Part shown: positions 43,170-54,427 of the stretch, in pieces
Layout: each line of letters begins with the position of its first letter
How positions within the stretch are numbered: the first letter of the stretch is position 1
Origin: Sepiola atlantica
Lineage: Eukaryota > Mollusca > Cephalopoda > Sepiida > Sepiolidae
NCBI GenBank assembly: GCA_963556195.1
Contig: OY744519.1
Span: 112,034,645 to 112,098,644, forward strand
Direction: 5' to 3'
DNA length: 64,000 bases
Translations under genes and position numbers: made by a program
The notes under the pieces: generated by a model
The model's input: only the letters and a program-made list of their open reading frames with translations
What the model was told of the DNA's origin: nothing
Database searches by the model: none

Positions 43170-44340
43170 TTTTTCCTGCTGATTTCTTCTTGCCACTCAT
43201 TGTTTTCTTTTTCTAACACATCACTCAATAAGTTCCGGGCTTAACCAATCAAACAACAACTTTTAGGCAAAATCTGACTATATCCATGAACATAGTCACT
43301 GATTTCAACGCTTATCTAAGAATTAAGAGTTATGTGAATGATTTGGTTTTGGGCTCAAAATGCGCCCAAGTTCCTGATATCACTTCTTTTTTTCCTACAC
43401 CATTCTTTTGAGGTTTGCAAATAGCCAGTAGTCACTGGGGAACAGATCTGGAGAATAGGGTGGGTGTGGAAGCAATTTGAAGTGCAATTAATGTAGTTTT
43501 ACCATCGTTGCAATCGACTTGTGACACGGTGTATTGTCTTTGTGAAAGAGCAGTATTTCTTCCTCATTTGTGGCCGTTTTTTGACAATTTCTTACTTTAA
43601 ATGCATCAATAACGTCATGTAATATTCGCTATTGATGTTTTTTCCTTTTTCAAAGTAGTCAATGAACAAAATACCTTGCGCATCCCCAAATACAGAGACC
43701 AAAACCTTGCCTGCTGATGTTTGCATCTTTTATAACTTTGAACGGCTTTCACTTGCTGCTGTCCGTTCAGCTGACTGCCGATTTAACTCCGGAGTTAAGT
43801 GGTAGATTATTCTTCCATTCATCGTCACATATTGGTTGTGTTTAAACAGTTGCAAGCAACGCTCTGAATCGGAAACGCGTTTTTTTTTTGATTGACTGTG
43901 AGCAAATGTGGCACTAACATTGAAAACAGCTTTCTCATTGACAAACTTTCATACAAAATGGCGAATACTCTGTCTTTTTATATCTTCAACTCCTCTCTTA
44001 TCTCATGCAACTTTAATTTACGGTTGGACAACACAAGTTTTTCGACTTTTTTTATATTTTCTGGGACAATTGCCGCATTTGAGCGACCTGACCGTTCAGC
44101 ATCGTTTGTGTCTGTTCAGCCACGTTTAGAGTCAGCATAACACTTCTTAACTATTGTTTCCAACAGAGAAGATTCCGAAGAAAAAATTATCAAGACATTT
44201 CTTTGTTTGGATAGTAGTTTATTGCCATCAGAAAGCAATGCTTTATCAACACACAAAATTTCAGATTTTTCTATTACAACAGTAGCTTCACTTAAATAAC
44301 TGTAATTTGTAAACTAATAATACGATTGGGCTCAAATTTT
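43170..44340 (-). pseudogene. Mariner transposase, near full length, broken
   Basis: Minus strand from about 44150: 'DAERSGRSNAAIVPENIKKV' and 'EKLVLSNRKLKLHEIREELK' (HTH domain, 44110-43985), 'LSMRKLFSMLVPHLLTVNQK' (about 43945-43885), 'MNGRIIYHLTPELNRQSAER' (about 43825-43765), 'QTSAGKVLVSVFGDAQGILF' and 'IDYFEKGKNINSEYYMTLL' (43728-43620), and an eroded tail region. This is the order of SETMAR-like mariner transposases. The block with the first catalytic Asp (VTMDETW/WD) and the DNAR/PHTS region are degraded; there are at least four frameshifts. Terminal repeats were not resolved. Confidence 0.85.
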
Positions 44341-44468
44341 GACACGTTTTTTATTAGATTAGTGTTTAGGAGAGATGGAGAAAATAGGTTATTTGGGTAA
44401 ACCATAACTATAAAAGTCTGACTATCATACATAAATGATCGTAGGGAATGTTTACATTGATTTGAGAC

Positions 44469-45176
44469 TAGTGTTGGGACGATTAATTGGAAGTGGAATT
44501 GGAAAAATCAGAACTTTTTGCAGTGTCGGGATTGGTATCAAAATCGGAAAAATTTGAGCCTAATTTCCGATTCCAAAAACGATTCTTTTAATTTTACAAT
44601 TTCTTTTAACTTAATTTTCCATTGCTGGTACTAATGATAAAAGGATAAATATTTATTGGTTTTAAACTACCAGTAAAACTTTAATCTATATATCCTAATA
44701 CTAAATTTAGCAAAAAATGGCAGCGGAAGAAACGGCACGGTTAAAATGTCACAGGTAAAAATGTCACGGGTAAAATGTCACGAGTGGATAAATAGGAAAA
44801 AAATGGTACAAGCGAAAAATATAGATTAAAATCTTACAATGAGTTTATCAAATCACTATTTTTAATTAATTACAAGAAAAAGATTGGAGAATAAATAGTT
44901 AAAAAGATATATTCATGTAATGCACCACCCCAAGTGTACTTTTACTTTTGCGAAAATGTATGCACAAATTACATGGATTTTTACAGCACTCAGTAAATTA
45001 AAAAAACAACAACTTTATAACTAAATATTTAGACATTTGAAAAGAATCAGATTCGGTAATTGTATTTGAATCTAGAATTTAGAACAGAATCGGTAGTTCT
45101 ATCGGAATCGGGAATTTAAAACAGAATCAGTAATTCTATCGGAATCGGGAAAAATATTGGAATGCTCCCATCACTA
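44469..45176. mobile_element. Non-autonomous hAT-like element
   Basis: 708 bp with terminal inverted repeats TAGTGTTGGGAC / TAGTGATGGGAG and 8-bp target duplications TTTGAGAC (44461-44468) and TTTTAGAC (45177-45184), differing at one base. Subterminal repeats: TCGGAATCGGGAA twice near the right end (45100-45150), GATTGG/AATCGG near the left, and a triplicate GTAAAAATGTCAC-like run at 44741-44790. No transposase. Short TAGTG-type ends with 8-bp duplications are the hAT hallmark. Confidence 0.75.
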
Positions 45177-45541
45177 TTTTAGACAAGGATTACCTTCTAT
45201 AAATTTCATCAGTTGTGATACTTTGAACGGAACAAATATAATCGAGAGCACTTTGAGAGTACGTACTTCCACTAAGGATCAACAATACACCTTTACAAAC
45301 TTTTCAGTTCTATACTTACTTACAAGACTACATATATATGTCAAATATTCTAGAGTAAATTTTGCTTTGTGAAGATGCCGGTGTTTTGTTTAAACAAATT
45401 TTGTGTTAGTATCATCAAGGGGACCTGCTTTGAAATTGTGGAGGTCACTTAGAGAGGCATGATTGGGAAAGTGCATTAAACTCAAGGGAGGGGGAGGTAC
45501 TTTGAAAGAAAAAACATGTGTTTTTGAATTTTTTAGATACG
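45177..45541. other. Unassigned sequence
   Basis: Short plus frame 45157-45372 without known domain; otherwise nothing. Confidence 0.3.
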
Positions 45542-45998
45542 GATTGATGATTTGATTATTCGGACTACTGATCTCAGGTTGGATCTTATTCTCACAATGT
45601 TTCGGTCGATGTAGCTTCCGACCTTCTTCAGGTGCATCTTATCAAACTCGGGAATTTTTATGTCGAACTCAGAAATCTGTACGGAATTTTGGATGGAACC
45701 CTTTATTTAATCCACGGGAATAGCTTGCTCTCATTCTCTTAGCCATGATTGGGTGGAAGTCTTAAGTAATTTATAATTGTATCCTTAGTATCACCCGCAC
45801 TGAGGATTGAACCTTCAACCATCAGAAAACCGTCACTTAGAACTGATTATAAATTAGCACTTATATCCGTTACACTCCAGGCCCTTGTGGACTGAATTCG
45901 ACAAGATGCACCTGAAAAAGAATGGGGGTTACATCAGCCAAAACGTTGCGAGAATAGCGTCCAAGATACGAACACTAGTCCGAATAATCCAAATAATC
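45542..45998. mobile_element. Long-TIR element with tRNA-like core, copy 2
   Basis: About 105-bp imperfect terminal inverted repeats: left GATTATTCGGACTACTGATC (45551) and TTCAGGTGCATCTTATC (45635); right ends with their complements GAACACTAGTCCGAATAATC (45970-45989). The core has a minus-strand tRNA-like segment with B-box-like GGTTCAATCCTC (about 45812 downward). Homologous to 6135-6690, which has a second, inverted core copy. Followed by a C9A9-type homopolymer. Confidence 0.68.
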
Positions 45999-48002
45999 CC
46001 CCCCCCCAAAAAAAAACACGTAATTTTTTGTTTGGAATTGAAATAAATTGTTTGTGACAGGAATCCCATTACTTTTCAGACACACCTCACATATATTTCT
46101 TTATTTCTTCAAACATGTATTATACAAAAAAAAAATGTTCTCAATTTTATCGTTGTTGTTTAATGACACGGTTGGAATTGTGAAAAATTCCGTTTTGTTA
46201 CAGCATGTGAGTGTAACGAGATTATCCGCAATGAAAAAAAATGAAAAACAAATAAGTTCTTTTGACTTTCTTATCAAGTGCACAAAGGACGGTTTTAGAA
46301 CTTGTGTTATATTAGAAAACGAACATTCGCAAAATTATGTCGGACGGTTTTACTTATTTTTTCAAATTCTGCTTTTCTATTAAGAAGTGGATGTCTTGTT
46401 GCTCTCCGGCAAAAGCAATCAATATTGCTGCGTAGAGTAAATGCACATAAGTGGTACTCTTCAAAGGAACAGCAATCCAACCAATTTAACATCTGAGATG
46501 CAAATAAGAGGAAAAACCTGAGGGAACAGCAACTAAGCAGATAAATCAAGTCAGGTGAGTTCATAAATGATAATGGAGCATTCCATTGCAGGCGGGGGTG
46601 GTGGTCAAAAAACGACATTAAAGAGTGAAAAGCATTGCACAAATCCATTGACCTTATTGACTTGACACTGCTCATTACTAACGGCTCAAAAAATCAGAGA
46701 TGAGGAGCAGCAACTAAACACATACTTCTGTATATTTCTGGGAGGGATCAGTTGAGATATAATATGTAAGAGATGCAGCATTAAATATAGATATTATTCT
46801 CATGTGCTGTGGATTATATGGTATGAATGATTGACTATGATCTTAGGGTCAGCTAGAGCAGAATAGAGGAAATATATAGTTGATTTGTTAATTTAATCAT
46901 TTGACATAGAAACGGTCAGTTGCTGCAAGAATTTTGGTATAGATAAATGTAACGTAAGGGCTTGATATGTAGGGGCACTTGAGTCCTCTGTAAAGATGGT
47001 CTAACTATAAGAACCTCCTAGCTAAAGGAAGGGAGCTCTATCAGTAAATAAAATATAGTTTGCATTAAAATTGTTGTGTTTCTTCGTTAATAATACAAGC
47101 TTCCCGAGAAAAGAATCAACAGAACATCTTCACTCCTATATACTCGTCCTCATTACAGATATGCAATATATATTAGCTCATGCAAAGATGAGAAAGATTA
47201 CCAAAGAGAAGGCAGCTATATAACAGTGGAAAATTATGGCTGAAACGGTGTTAAAGGCAAACTATATGTGAGAGGTGAAAGAGATCATTCATCTTCCATT
47301 GCTTGACTAGAAAGACGCAATCATTATGATGATGATGATACAATTTCAGTATTTCAAGTGCTGCCAGTATCCTGGACTCAAGGGTGGGCGACACCATTAA
47401 ACGTCTCATGCCTGCAGTCCAATCCAAAGTGTTGATATCAGTCATGTTGCAGGCAGTTAAATCACACACTGAGAAATACCATCAAATAATATGTTTTATA
47501 TTGTTTTCTTTTTGATTTTGTTTGTCACAAAACCCATCTTCTCTTTTGTAACCAAAGAATTTATCAGACTGGTTTCCATATGGATTTGAAAAACATTTAA
47601 TTGTTACGTTATAGTTACATGCCATGTCAAGCTTGGTAAGTAGATGGCCATGATCGCAGACGAGATAAGAAATCAGACATCAGATGTGTGAAAAGTTTGA
47701 TAATAAAGGGTTTTCACATATGCAAATATGCATCGGCTGATATTTTTTTTATCTAAACTCTAACAGAGAAACTGTCACAGAGGAAGCAGGGACCTGGACA
47801 ATATAGCCATGAGATGAAAATATAGAATTGGAAGCAGTTTAGTATCTCTCTCCCTCTCTCTCTGTCTAAGTGAAAGCAATGTATCAGAAAATATAATAAA
47901 TACTATATGGTTTTACGATTGTGCTTATGCATTTTAATCATTCACCATCAATGATCCTGGTATATAAAAGTGAACTCTTATTCCTGAGATTTGATTTAAA
48001 TG

Positions 48003-48005
<3 letters not shown>
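45999..48005. other. Unassigned sequence
   Basis: Includes overlapping frames at 46048-46675 and 47251-47469 with no recognised domain, and a TGATGATGATGATA run at 47326. No repeat family recognised. Confidence 0.4.

Positions 48006-48040
<35 letters not shown>
48006..48040. repeat. (AT)n microsatellite
   Basis: Pure AT run directly before the dispersed repeat at 48041. Confidence 0.95.
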
Positions 48041-48300
48041 TGTCACTTTTTAATATTTTATTCTCAAATATATTCATTAAAATAAGGAACATTGCATAAT
48101 TCTTCATAACAGGCCGAGGTCAAGCCTTGAGCAATAGTCAAATCTGACTTTTCATAATCTGAGGAGGAATATGTAAAATTTGGAGAATGCCCTTCTGTAC
48201 GGTGACCGGTCAACAGTAGAAAAGCCATTTCACTATAACCTGAATCGTCAAACTTCAAGCCAACTTATCACTAAATTTATTAGTGTTATTCCTATGAATT
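48041..48300 (+). repeat. AT-anchored dispersed repeat, copy 1
   Basis: Homologous to 55612-55825: shared TTTAATATTTTA, TTTGGAGAATG, GACCGGTCAACAGTAGAAAA, GCCRTTTCACTATAACC and ATTAGTGTTATT. Both copies follow an (AT)n tract. This copy has two extra internal segments. Not coding; class unknown. Confidence 0.75.
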
Positions 48301-49132
48301 TCTCTGCAGAATCATACGGTTAATATTTTGAAAAAGAGAAAGAAAAGAAATTCGATAAAAATATGCAAACAAAATAAATAATACCATGCCAGACAAAACG
48401 AAATATGCACAAAATGTAATTATAAAAATATTCCCGTCAGGAAAAGGTAATTTTGTGTTATGACCTTCCATTTTAGGAATATGCGTTCTGGAAATTTAAA
48501 AATATATATTTCCAACATTTTGTGGCATATTATTGATTCAGTTAAATTTGATAAATGATTATTTTTTTTATAAAACTGAAAATTGCCTCGATATCCTCAG
48601 TCAGGTGTACACTCTTTGGAAATCTGTGTTATTTATTAATATTTTGTTCTCACAGTTGCTTCATAACATTGCTTTCTTGTGTCAAGAATTGCAGAGCTTA
48701 CAACATATTTTGACAATATATGGTTATGCAGTAGCAACAAACCTGACAGCTTCCAGTATGCTCCAAAATATAGATTGACAATCGAAGAATCAAATCTAAC
48801 CAGTACTAGTAATGGACACTTCCGAATGTCAGACACAGGGGAACCAGGTAAATAAACCTTCTGTGTGTCATTTTTTTCAGCCCTTTACTCTTAAACGCCC
48901 ATAAGATAGGAGCAAAAACCAATCATCACAATTCCTATACAAATATAAGCTCAATGGATGTTATTATCTCATTTCACCCCTTCAGTAACCCCATGTCTTG
49001 ATAGTTATCGCTTGAATGAGTATTTGTTTCAACCTTTCCAATCTAAGGGATAATCTCTTGTCTGAAACTATTTCACTTGTCCATGTTTATTTACCTGTCC
49101 CCCACTGCAACACGGTTATACATTATGTGAGT
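48301..49132. other. Unassigned sequence
   Basis: Short frame 48533-48778 without domain; otherwise nothing recognised. Confidence 0.3.
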
Positions 49133-49325
49133 TTATAGTAGGGAATATAGCTCCCCAAAAGGGGGCACTTTGGGTGGGTACAGAATTTGCTTCAGGCGAC
49201 TGGCAATAAACCCATCTCATCCTCCTGAAACAGAACGTAATATCAATGCCTGGAAAGATGGCCTCCTATAACCGAACAGAACCATATTCCACTCCGATAT
49301 AAGCCTGAGGACCTTTGCTTCTACT
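49133..49325 (-). mobile_element. U2-headed SINE body, diverged
   Basis: Minus strand: the conserved box GGTTTATTGCCAGTCGCCTG (49211-49192), TTTCCAGGCATTGATATTAC and the CCCTTTTGGGGAG hairpin near 49155-49168. The U2 head is not recognisable beyond TTCTGTTC. Confidence 0.55.
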
Positions 49326-49799
49326 TGTCCATGTTTCGTTTTTTAATGTATTGTTTTAAATAATATTTTGGTTTTGGTAGCCTCCAGCCATTTTATGGTG
49401 GTGTGAGATTCATTTAAATTGTCAACAGTGACAAGTAATGGTGGAAAAGACATGAGGTGGGAGGTCCTCATTTATTTAATGGACATATATAATTCTATAA
49501 ATTAGAGATAAAAAAACAAGTGTTGAGATATCTTTAAAAAAAAAACTGAAATTTTTTAAAAACAGTTTCACATAATATGACTCACATTACTTGCTGATGG
49601 AGTTTGGCCTATTGGGAGACAGACCCCAAGAAGGGATGGGTATCTGTAGTGCCATTGAGGTATCCTTAGTTTTCTTGTCTGTCCTCTTACTTAAAAGGTT
49701 GTTGGAAAAATATACAGAGTCGCTGTTAACAGTAATAAACATATTAAAAAACATTAATTTAGTTCACACTTAAATTCCATACAACTTCAACTATTTATA
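49326..49799. other. Unassigned sequence
   Basis: Plus frame 49591-49773 has no recognised domain. Confidence 0.3.
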
Positions 49800-50185
49800 C
49801 AGGGTGGGCCAAAATAAGGGTCCTATCTTTAAATTTGAATAACTTGAATTTGAATAACTTCCACAAAACAAAAGTTAAACTCACCAAACTTTATGTGTGT
49901 GTAGACTGACCCTTCCGAGATTTTTTGAAATAAACAAAACAAATTTTAGCCGAAAAACACTTCTTAAAACTTACAAAAACTAAAGTATTGTTTTTTACAC
50001 TGTTTTGAGTTTTTTAAGCAAAAATAATGTTTTCTAAATGAGGGTACGTTCCTTAGGGCTAATACGGCTCATGCTTGCTTCGGAAGGAGTCCTTTACTTA
50101 TTCTAAAAAAAAAAAAAAAAAAAAAATCAATAAATAAAAAAGTTATGAATTTTTAAAAATAGGACCCTTATTTTTGCCCACCCTG
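49800..50185. mobile_element. Mariner-type MITE (TA target)
   Basis: 386 bp with about 45-bp terminal inverted repeats beginning CAGGGTGGGC.AAAATAAGG, flanked by TA (49798-49799 and 50186-50187). Internal A22 run (50106-50127). No coding capacity. The CAGGGTG terminus matches the right end of the mariner-type element at 8821-10439. Confidence 0.92.
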
Positions 50186-50187
50186 TA

Positions 50188-50321
50188 GGTTAAATTTTAA
50201 AATTGTATTTATTATAAGTAAAAAATAAAGTGGGCGACTCGAAAACTTCAACTATTTATAGGTTAAATTTTAAAATTGTATTTATTATAAGTAAAAAATA
50301 AAGTGGGCGACTCGAAAACTT
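50188..50321 (+). repeat. 73-bp tandem duplication with empty MITE site
   Basis: GGTTAAATTTTAAAATTGTA recurs at 50188 and 50261 with identical following sequence to ACTCGAAAACTT. The join AACTTCAACTATTTATA|GGTTAAAT at about 50244-50268 reproduces the two flanks of the MITE (49783-49799 and 50188) without the MITE. Confidence 0.95.
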
Positions 50322-50329
50322 CCTTTTCA

Positions 50330-50545
50330 TTAGCTACTACACCGAGATGTAGGGGAGGGCTCCACTTCTTTTCCGAGGATTACTCCACTTACCCTTGATC
50401 ATCACCTTATAATGTTGAGCGTATAGCAAGGGGGCATCAAGCACCATTTTTTAAAGTCTTTAGTAAGACTCGACTGAGGATTGAACTATGGTCTCTGGGC
50501 CCATCAGCAAATATGCTTACCATTGTGTCAAATGGGTCGGTTATT
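50330..50545 (-). mobile_element. tRNA-headed SINE, third family
   Basis: Minus strand: A-box-like TGACACAATGGTAAGC (about 50530-50515) and B-box-like AGTTCAATCCTC (50487-50476), followed by a body running to about 50330. No target duplication established. Confidence 0.5.
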
Positions 50546-51259
50546 CGTTATCAAACATATAGTTTATTAAATAAATACTGAAAATGTAATTCAAACGAGA
50601 CAATTCTTTAATTTTTGGTAATTAAGAAGTAAACACATTGGTTAATTTACACAGTGTAAGTCTTCTTGTTGGGGGTAGGGGTATATCAGAGATGTGGAGG
50701 AAAGGGTATGAGTTTTTTGAGGCTCTGCTTGCTTACTGTCATGAAAAATATATAATCTTTGATTTATAAATCCCCAAATAATAACAAAAATAGAATTCGT
50801 ATTCCAAATCTAACATATGCTTCACACCGTATGTGACAAGTAAATTAAATCTAATCCAGCCCCCCCCCCCCCAAAAAAAAAAGATAGTATACATGGCTTA
50901 AATGGCAGAAATAATTAAAATTTTTAAAGAAATGAACTTACGAATCAAAAAGGTTATGGATAAAAATGCTATCAGACCAAATACGTTTCTTTATTTACTT
51001 ACAATTACTTTTGGCGTTAAAGAGAAAACCTCTATTCACCTCGTATTATTCGTGTACTGCAATTCCAATGCTTACAAAAGTATCAGATCTTAACCAAGAT
51101 CTGAAGCAAACATTCTTTCCTTTGAAATATCTTGTAAAGATTTGGTATGGACATTCTTTGTCTTCAGTCGATGCAAACATGGATCTCTTAAATTAAGGTG
51201 ACATATGCTACATTGTCACTGCACTAGTGGGAATATTTTGTTTTTAATAGAATAAAAAA
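50546..51259. other. Unassigned sequence
   Basis: AT-rich, with a C14A11 homopolymer junction near 50859-50882. Short frames 50902-51196 have no known domain. Confidence 0.35.
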
Positions 51260-51323
51260 ATTATCATATTATTATTTTTATTACTATTTTTTTTTTATTA
51301 TTATTATTATTTTTAATATTATT

Positions 51324-51354
<31 letters not shown>

Positions 51355-51447
51355 TTATTTATATTTTTATTATTATTTTATTATTATTACTATTTTTATT
51401 ATTTTTATTATTTTTATTATTTTTATTATTTTTATTATTATTATCTT
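51260..51447. repeat. (TTA)n microsatellite
   Basis: About 185 bp of TTA/TTTTTA units abutting the 3' end of a LINE copy. Confidence 0.95.
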
Positions 51448-51705
51448 TTGATAAATGCGGTTTTACATGCTGAGATGTGTGAATGGTTTTAAATATTGAC
51501 CTACAAATTAACCTATCTTTGCCCAGGTCTTTACCTTTCTCTCAAATCTATCTTTATCACTTTATCACATGTCTAACTTGGCCTTCCCCTAAATACTGAC
51601 CCTGCTACCTCAACTCTTCTACATCTACTAATCCAAGAACTCTCATCCATTCTTTGAATATGACAATACCAACAAAGTCTTCTGTTTTGCACACCTAACT
51701 AGATC
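51448..51705 (-). pseudogene. LINE 3' end with (TAA)n tail
   Basis: Minus-strand copy of the 8358/13915/14795/56705 LINE 3' region: GCGGTTTTACATGCTGAGAT (51459 onward), AACCTATCTTTGCCCAGGTC, then a decayed coding part to about 51705. The 3' end meets a TAA-type tract instead of GAT. Confidence 0.65.
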
Positions 51706-51924
51706 AGTAATACATATTTATACCAATCTCATCAATTGAAGTTAAGATTCTTTAAGGTCGCTAATGTTAACATATTTAAACGTCAACGAAAATAAATGAA
51801 CCAAATTAATTAAATAAAATAAATCTTATATATTTAATGAGGCCATCGTAACTTTCGTACATGATACAGTGTTAACTCTAACGATAATTAACTCAATATA
51901 ATTATGATTATAAACAAATCATTA
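51706..51924. other. Unassigned sequence
   Basis: AT-rich spacer; nothing recognised. Confidence 0.3.
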
Positions 51925-53268
51925 ATCATGAGTTATTTTCCTTCCATATGTGGTCAGCCATACCTGATTTTTCGATTTCTCCACGTATTACGGCTTTCCA
52001 GTGTTCTTCGAGCCTTACCTTTAGTGGACGATATGTCTCATCTTTATATACTTTTCCACACTTACATGGAATCGCATACACACAGTTCTCAGTCATGACT
52101 TTTTCCGTTGGGGTTTGACTCTCACAAGATGCTTTCGGAGAGTTTAATCGCTCCTGAATACTATCCTGATATTATATGGATTACATATTCTTTCGATTTT
52201 TTCTGACAAGCCCCTCATATATGGTGTACAAACTGTGGTGAGTTCTCGGGTGGTGTCCTTTGGTGTTGCGTCTTGATTTGTTGGAGCTGATGTCATGCTC
52301 TCTGGATAGTTGTTTCGGTGGAGGGTTTCTCTTAAACTATCCATTTACTCTTGATATGTATCGTTGTTACTACATATTGTTTTTGCTCGATGTTGTAGGC
52401 ACCGAACAATTCCATTTTTTACATAATATGGAGGGTGGGAGTTGAAATTTAGATATTGTCCAGTGAAAGTTGGCTTTTGATACATAAATGACCTACACCC
52501 CTGGTCAATGCGAGTTATCAGCACATCTAGGAAGGATAATTTGTTGTTATGTTCTTTTTCCATCGTAAACTGTATAGATGGGCGGAGAGAGTTCACATGG
52601 TCCAGTAATATTTGAACATCCTCCTGGTGAGGTCAGAGTATGAATGTGTCATCTACATATCACAGCCACATTATTGGCTATAGTGGCGTTGATTGTAACG
52701 CCATTTCCTCAAAGTATTCCATGTAGACATTGACCAGTGAATCGATAGCTAGACCTTCTTCCTGTCAGTATATATCAGATTTCATCAGGAAGAATGTGGT
52801 TTCTATGCAGAAGGGCAACATCTCCATTAGATTATCAATTGGGATACAAGTGCGTTCCTTCAGTGAAGCATCTGAAGTCAACCTATCTCGTACCACCGTC
52901 AGGGTCTCATCAGTGGGTACTTTTGTGTACAGACTCACTACATCTAGACTCACCATCTGGTTGGAATGAATGGGAACATTGTTGATTTCTTCCACGAAAT
53001 GAGCTGAATTCTTGACATACGATGGAGATTTGCCTGTAAGTGGAGTGATTATATCTACCAGGAATCGGCTCATTGGATGGCATGCTGAACTTCGGGCGCT
53101 GACAATGGGCCTTAATGGAATATCGTCTTTGTGAATCTTATACAGATTCCATGAACTAAAGCTAGTTCCATCAGGCTTACCGTTGAAACTACTAGTCAGT
53201 TTCAGAAAAACACAAAAGATAGCAAAACGAGTAGGACATGAATTCGTTCGGGATAGAATCCACAGCAT
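51925..53268 (-). pseudogene. Penelope-like element RT and GIY-YIG endonuclease, decayed
   Basis: Minus strand from 53268: 'LYKIHKDDIPLRPIVSARSS' (about 53145-53090), 'NQMVSLDVVSLYTKVPTDET' (about 52960-52905), then the catalytic 'YVDDTFIL' (about 52660) after a stop, 'EHNNKLSFLDVLITR' (about 52545), and a C-terminal GIY-YIG-like 'CVYAIPCKCGKVYKDETYRP' (about 52085-52025) with 'LKVRLEEHWKAV'. Here the usual YIGET is YKDET. Stops within the RT core include TGA where TGG or CGA would fit. The N-terminal part of the same type of element lies next to it in the opposite orientation (53183-53835). Dead. Confidence 0.85.
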
Positions 53269-53835
53269 CCGGTGGAAGAAACATCAATTGCAAACCGAAA
53301 TCTCAAGCGAACTCGCCCCCTTCCTGGAAAGTATATCACTGTCGGATGACAAAACTCGCATCCAAGAATACGTGAAAATATCATATGAGCATGAATTTAA
53401 AGAGTCAAATCTTGCCTAATAAAGAAGTTGGAAAATCTGAAATCTAAGGACATAAGACCCCAGCTCCACCATTCACCAATAAGAGCCATTGTCAATATAA
53501 GTAAACATCAGATGACTTCCTCTGAGGAATCAGTGCTGAACAAAGGTCTCAACTTCACCACAACCATCAAGCGGATTCCATACTTACACATGATAGCTCC
53601 AATAGAAGAGGCAGCCTTGGGTAAATCCAAGGCACAAGTAGATGAGCTAACGTGAGACAAGCACTCGAGAATTCTAAGCCTCCAAAACCTAACGTCTCAA
53701 AAGAAGAAGTCTTGGCTATCATGTCACGACACAGTGATGATGATATCATAATACTACCAGCAGACAAAGGCAATGGATAGAGCTGAATATTCCAAGAAAT
53801 TGGCAGATCTAGTGGGATCAGGTGGTTACTGTAAA
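53183..53835 (+). pseudogene. Penelope-like element N-terminal region, inverted
   Basis: Plus strand: 'SFRKTQKIAKRVGHEFVRDR' (53200-53260), 'IQEYVKISYEHEFKESNLA' (to 53419), then in the next frame 'AIVNISKHQMTSSEESVLNK' and 'GLNFTTTIKRIPYLHMIAPI' (53490-53600), then 'PPKPNVSKEEVLAIMS' (about 53675) and 'DDDIIILPADKGN' (53735-53775). This is the order of the region upstream of the RT in Penelope-like elements. It points away from the RT fragment on the other strand, overlapping it at 53183-53268, so the two form a head-to-head inversion. Three or more frameshifts. Confidence 0.8.
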
Positions 53836-53856
53836 GAATTATCTTCTACTTTTGGG

Positions 53857-53975
53857 GTAGTGTAGTATATATTCGTTCGTCATTAGACCATCCTGCCAGT
53901 CATTACCTTCTCCTTGGGGATGCATGTAAGCATATGTTCGTTTGTCATACCATCGTCCCAGGTTAGCAAAATATG
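53857..53975 (+). repeat. U2-SINE-derived tandem array, copy D
   Basis: Opposite orientation to arrays A-C: on the minus strand it reads CCTGGGACGATGGTATGACA, then AAGGTAATGACTGGCAGGAT and TGACGAACGAATATATACTA ending in CACTAC. Two units. Closest to array A (TGACAAACGAACA). Confidence 0.65.
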
Positions 53976-54427
53976 TGACCGGGGGAACCATATATTTGCT
54001 AGTAATAATAATAATAATAATACTGCATGAGTCCAAGGAAACTGAAACTGCCAGAAATCCCATAACTTACCCCCACCCCACCTCCCAAAATGTTATCAAA
54101 CAAACTGGACATGAAGGGTAAAAGAAGGATGGAAAGACTGAAGAGGCGAACTCCACCCAGGCTTGGAAAGATATAAAAAGTACTAAAACCTTGGGGAGGC
54201 TTATTGAAAGAAATCAATGGTAAATGGCTGTTGCGATAACGTATATAATTTGCAACGGTTATCGAAAGGGGTGGAGACTTGTTGTCACTAAAAGTCGAAG
54301 GAACGTCACGCTAGCATTCACTGATAACTTGTGTGAAAACCCTGAGTGAGTAAATAATAATAACAATTTTAAGTTGATATTGCTTCCTGTTTCTTAAACG
54401 TTTCCTTTCGTTTCTTTTTCCTTGTAT
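53976..54427. other. Unassigned sequence with (TAA)n
   Basis: (TAA)n at 54001-54023, then sequence without a recognised feature. Confidence 0.3.

Noticed and set aside
43892..44140. Plus-strand frames of 73-82 codons
   Set aside because: Antisense to the mariner transposase HTH region.
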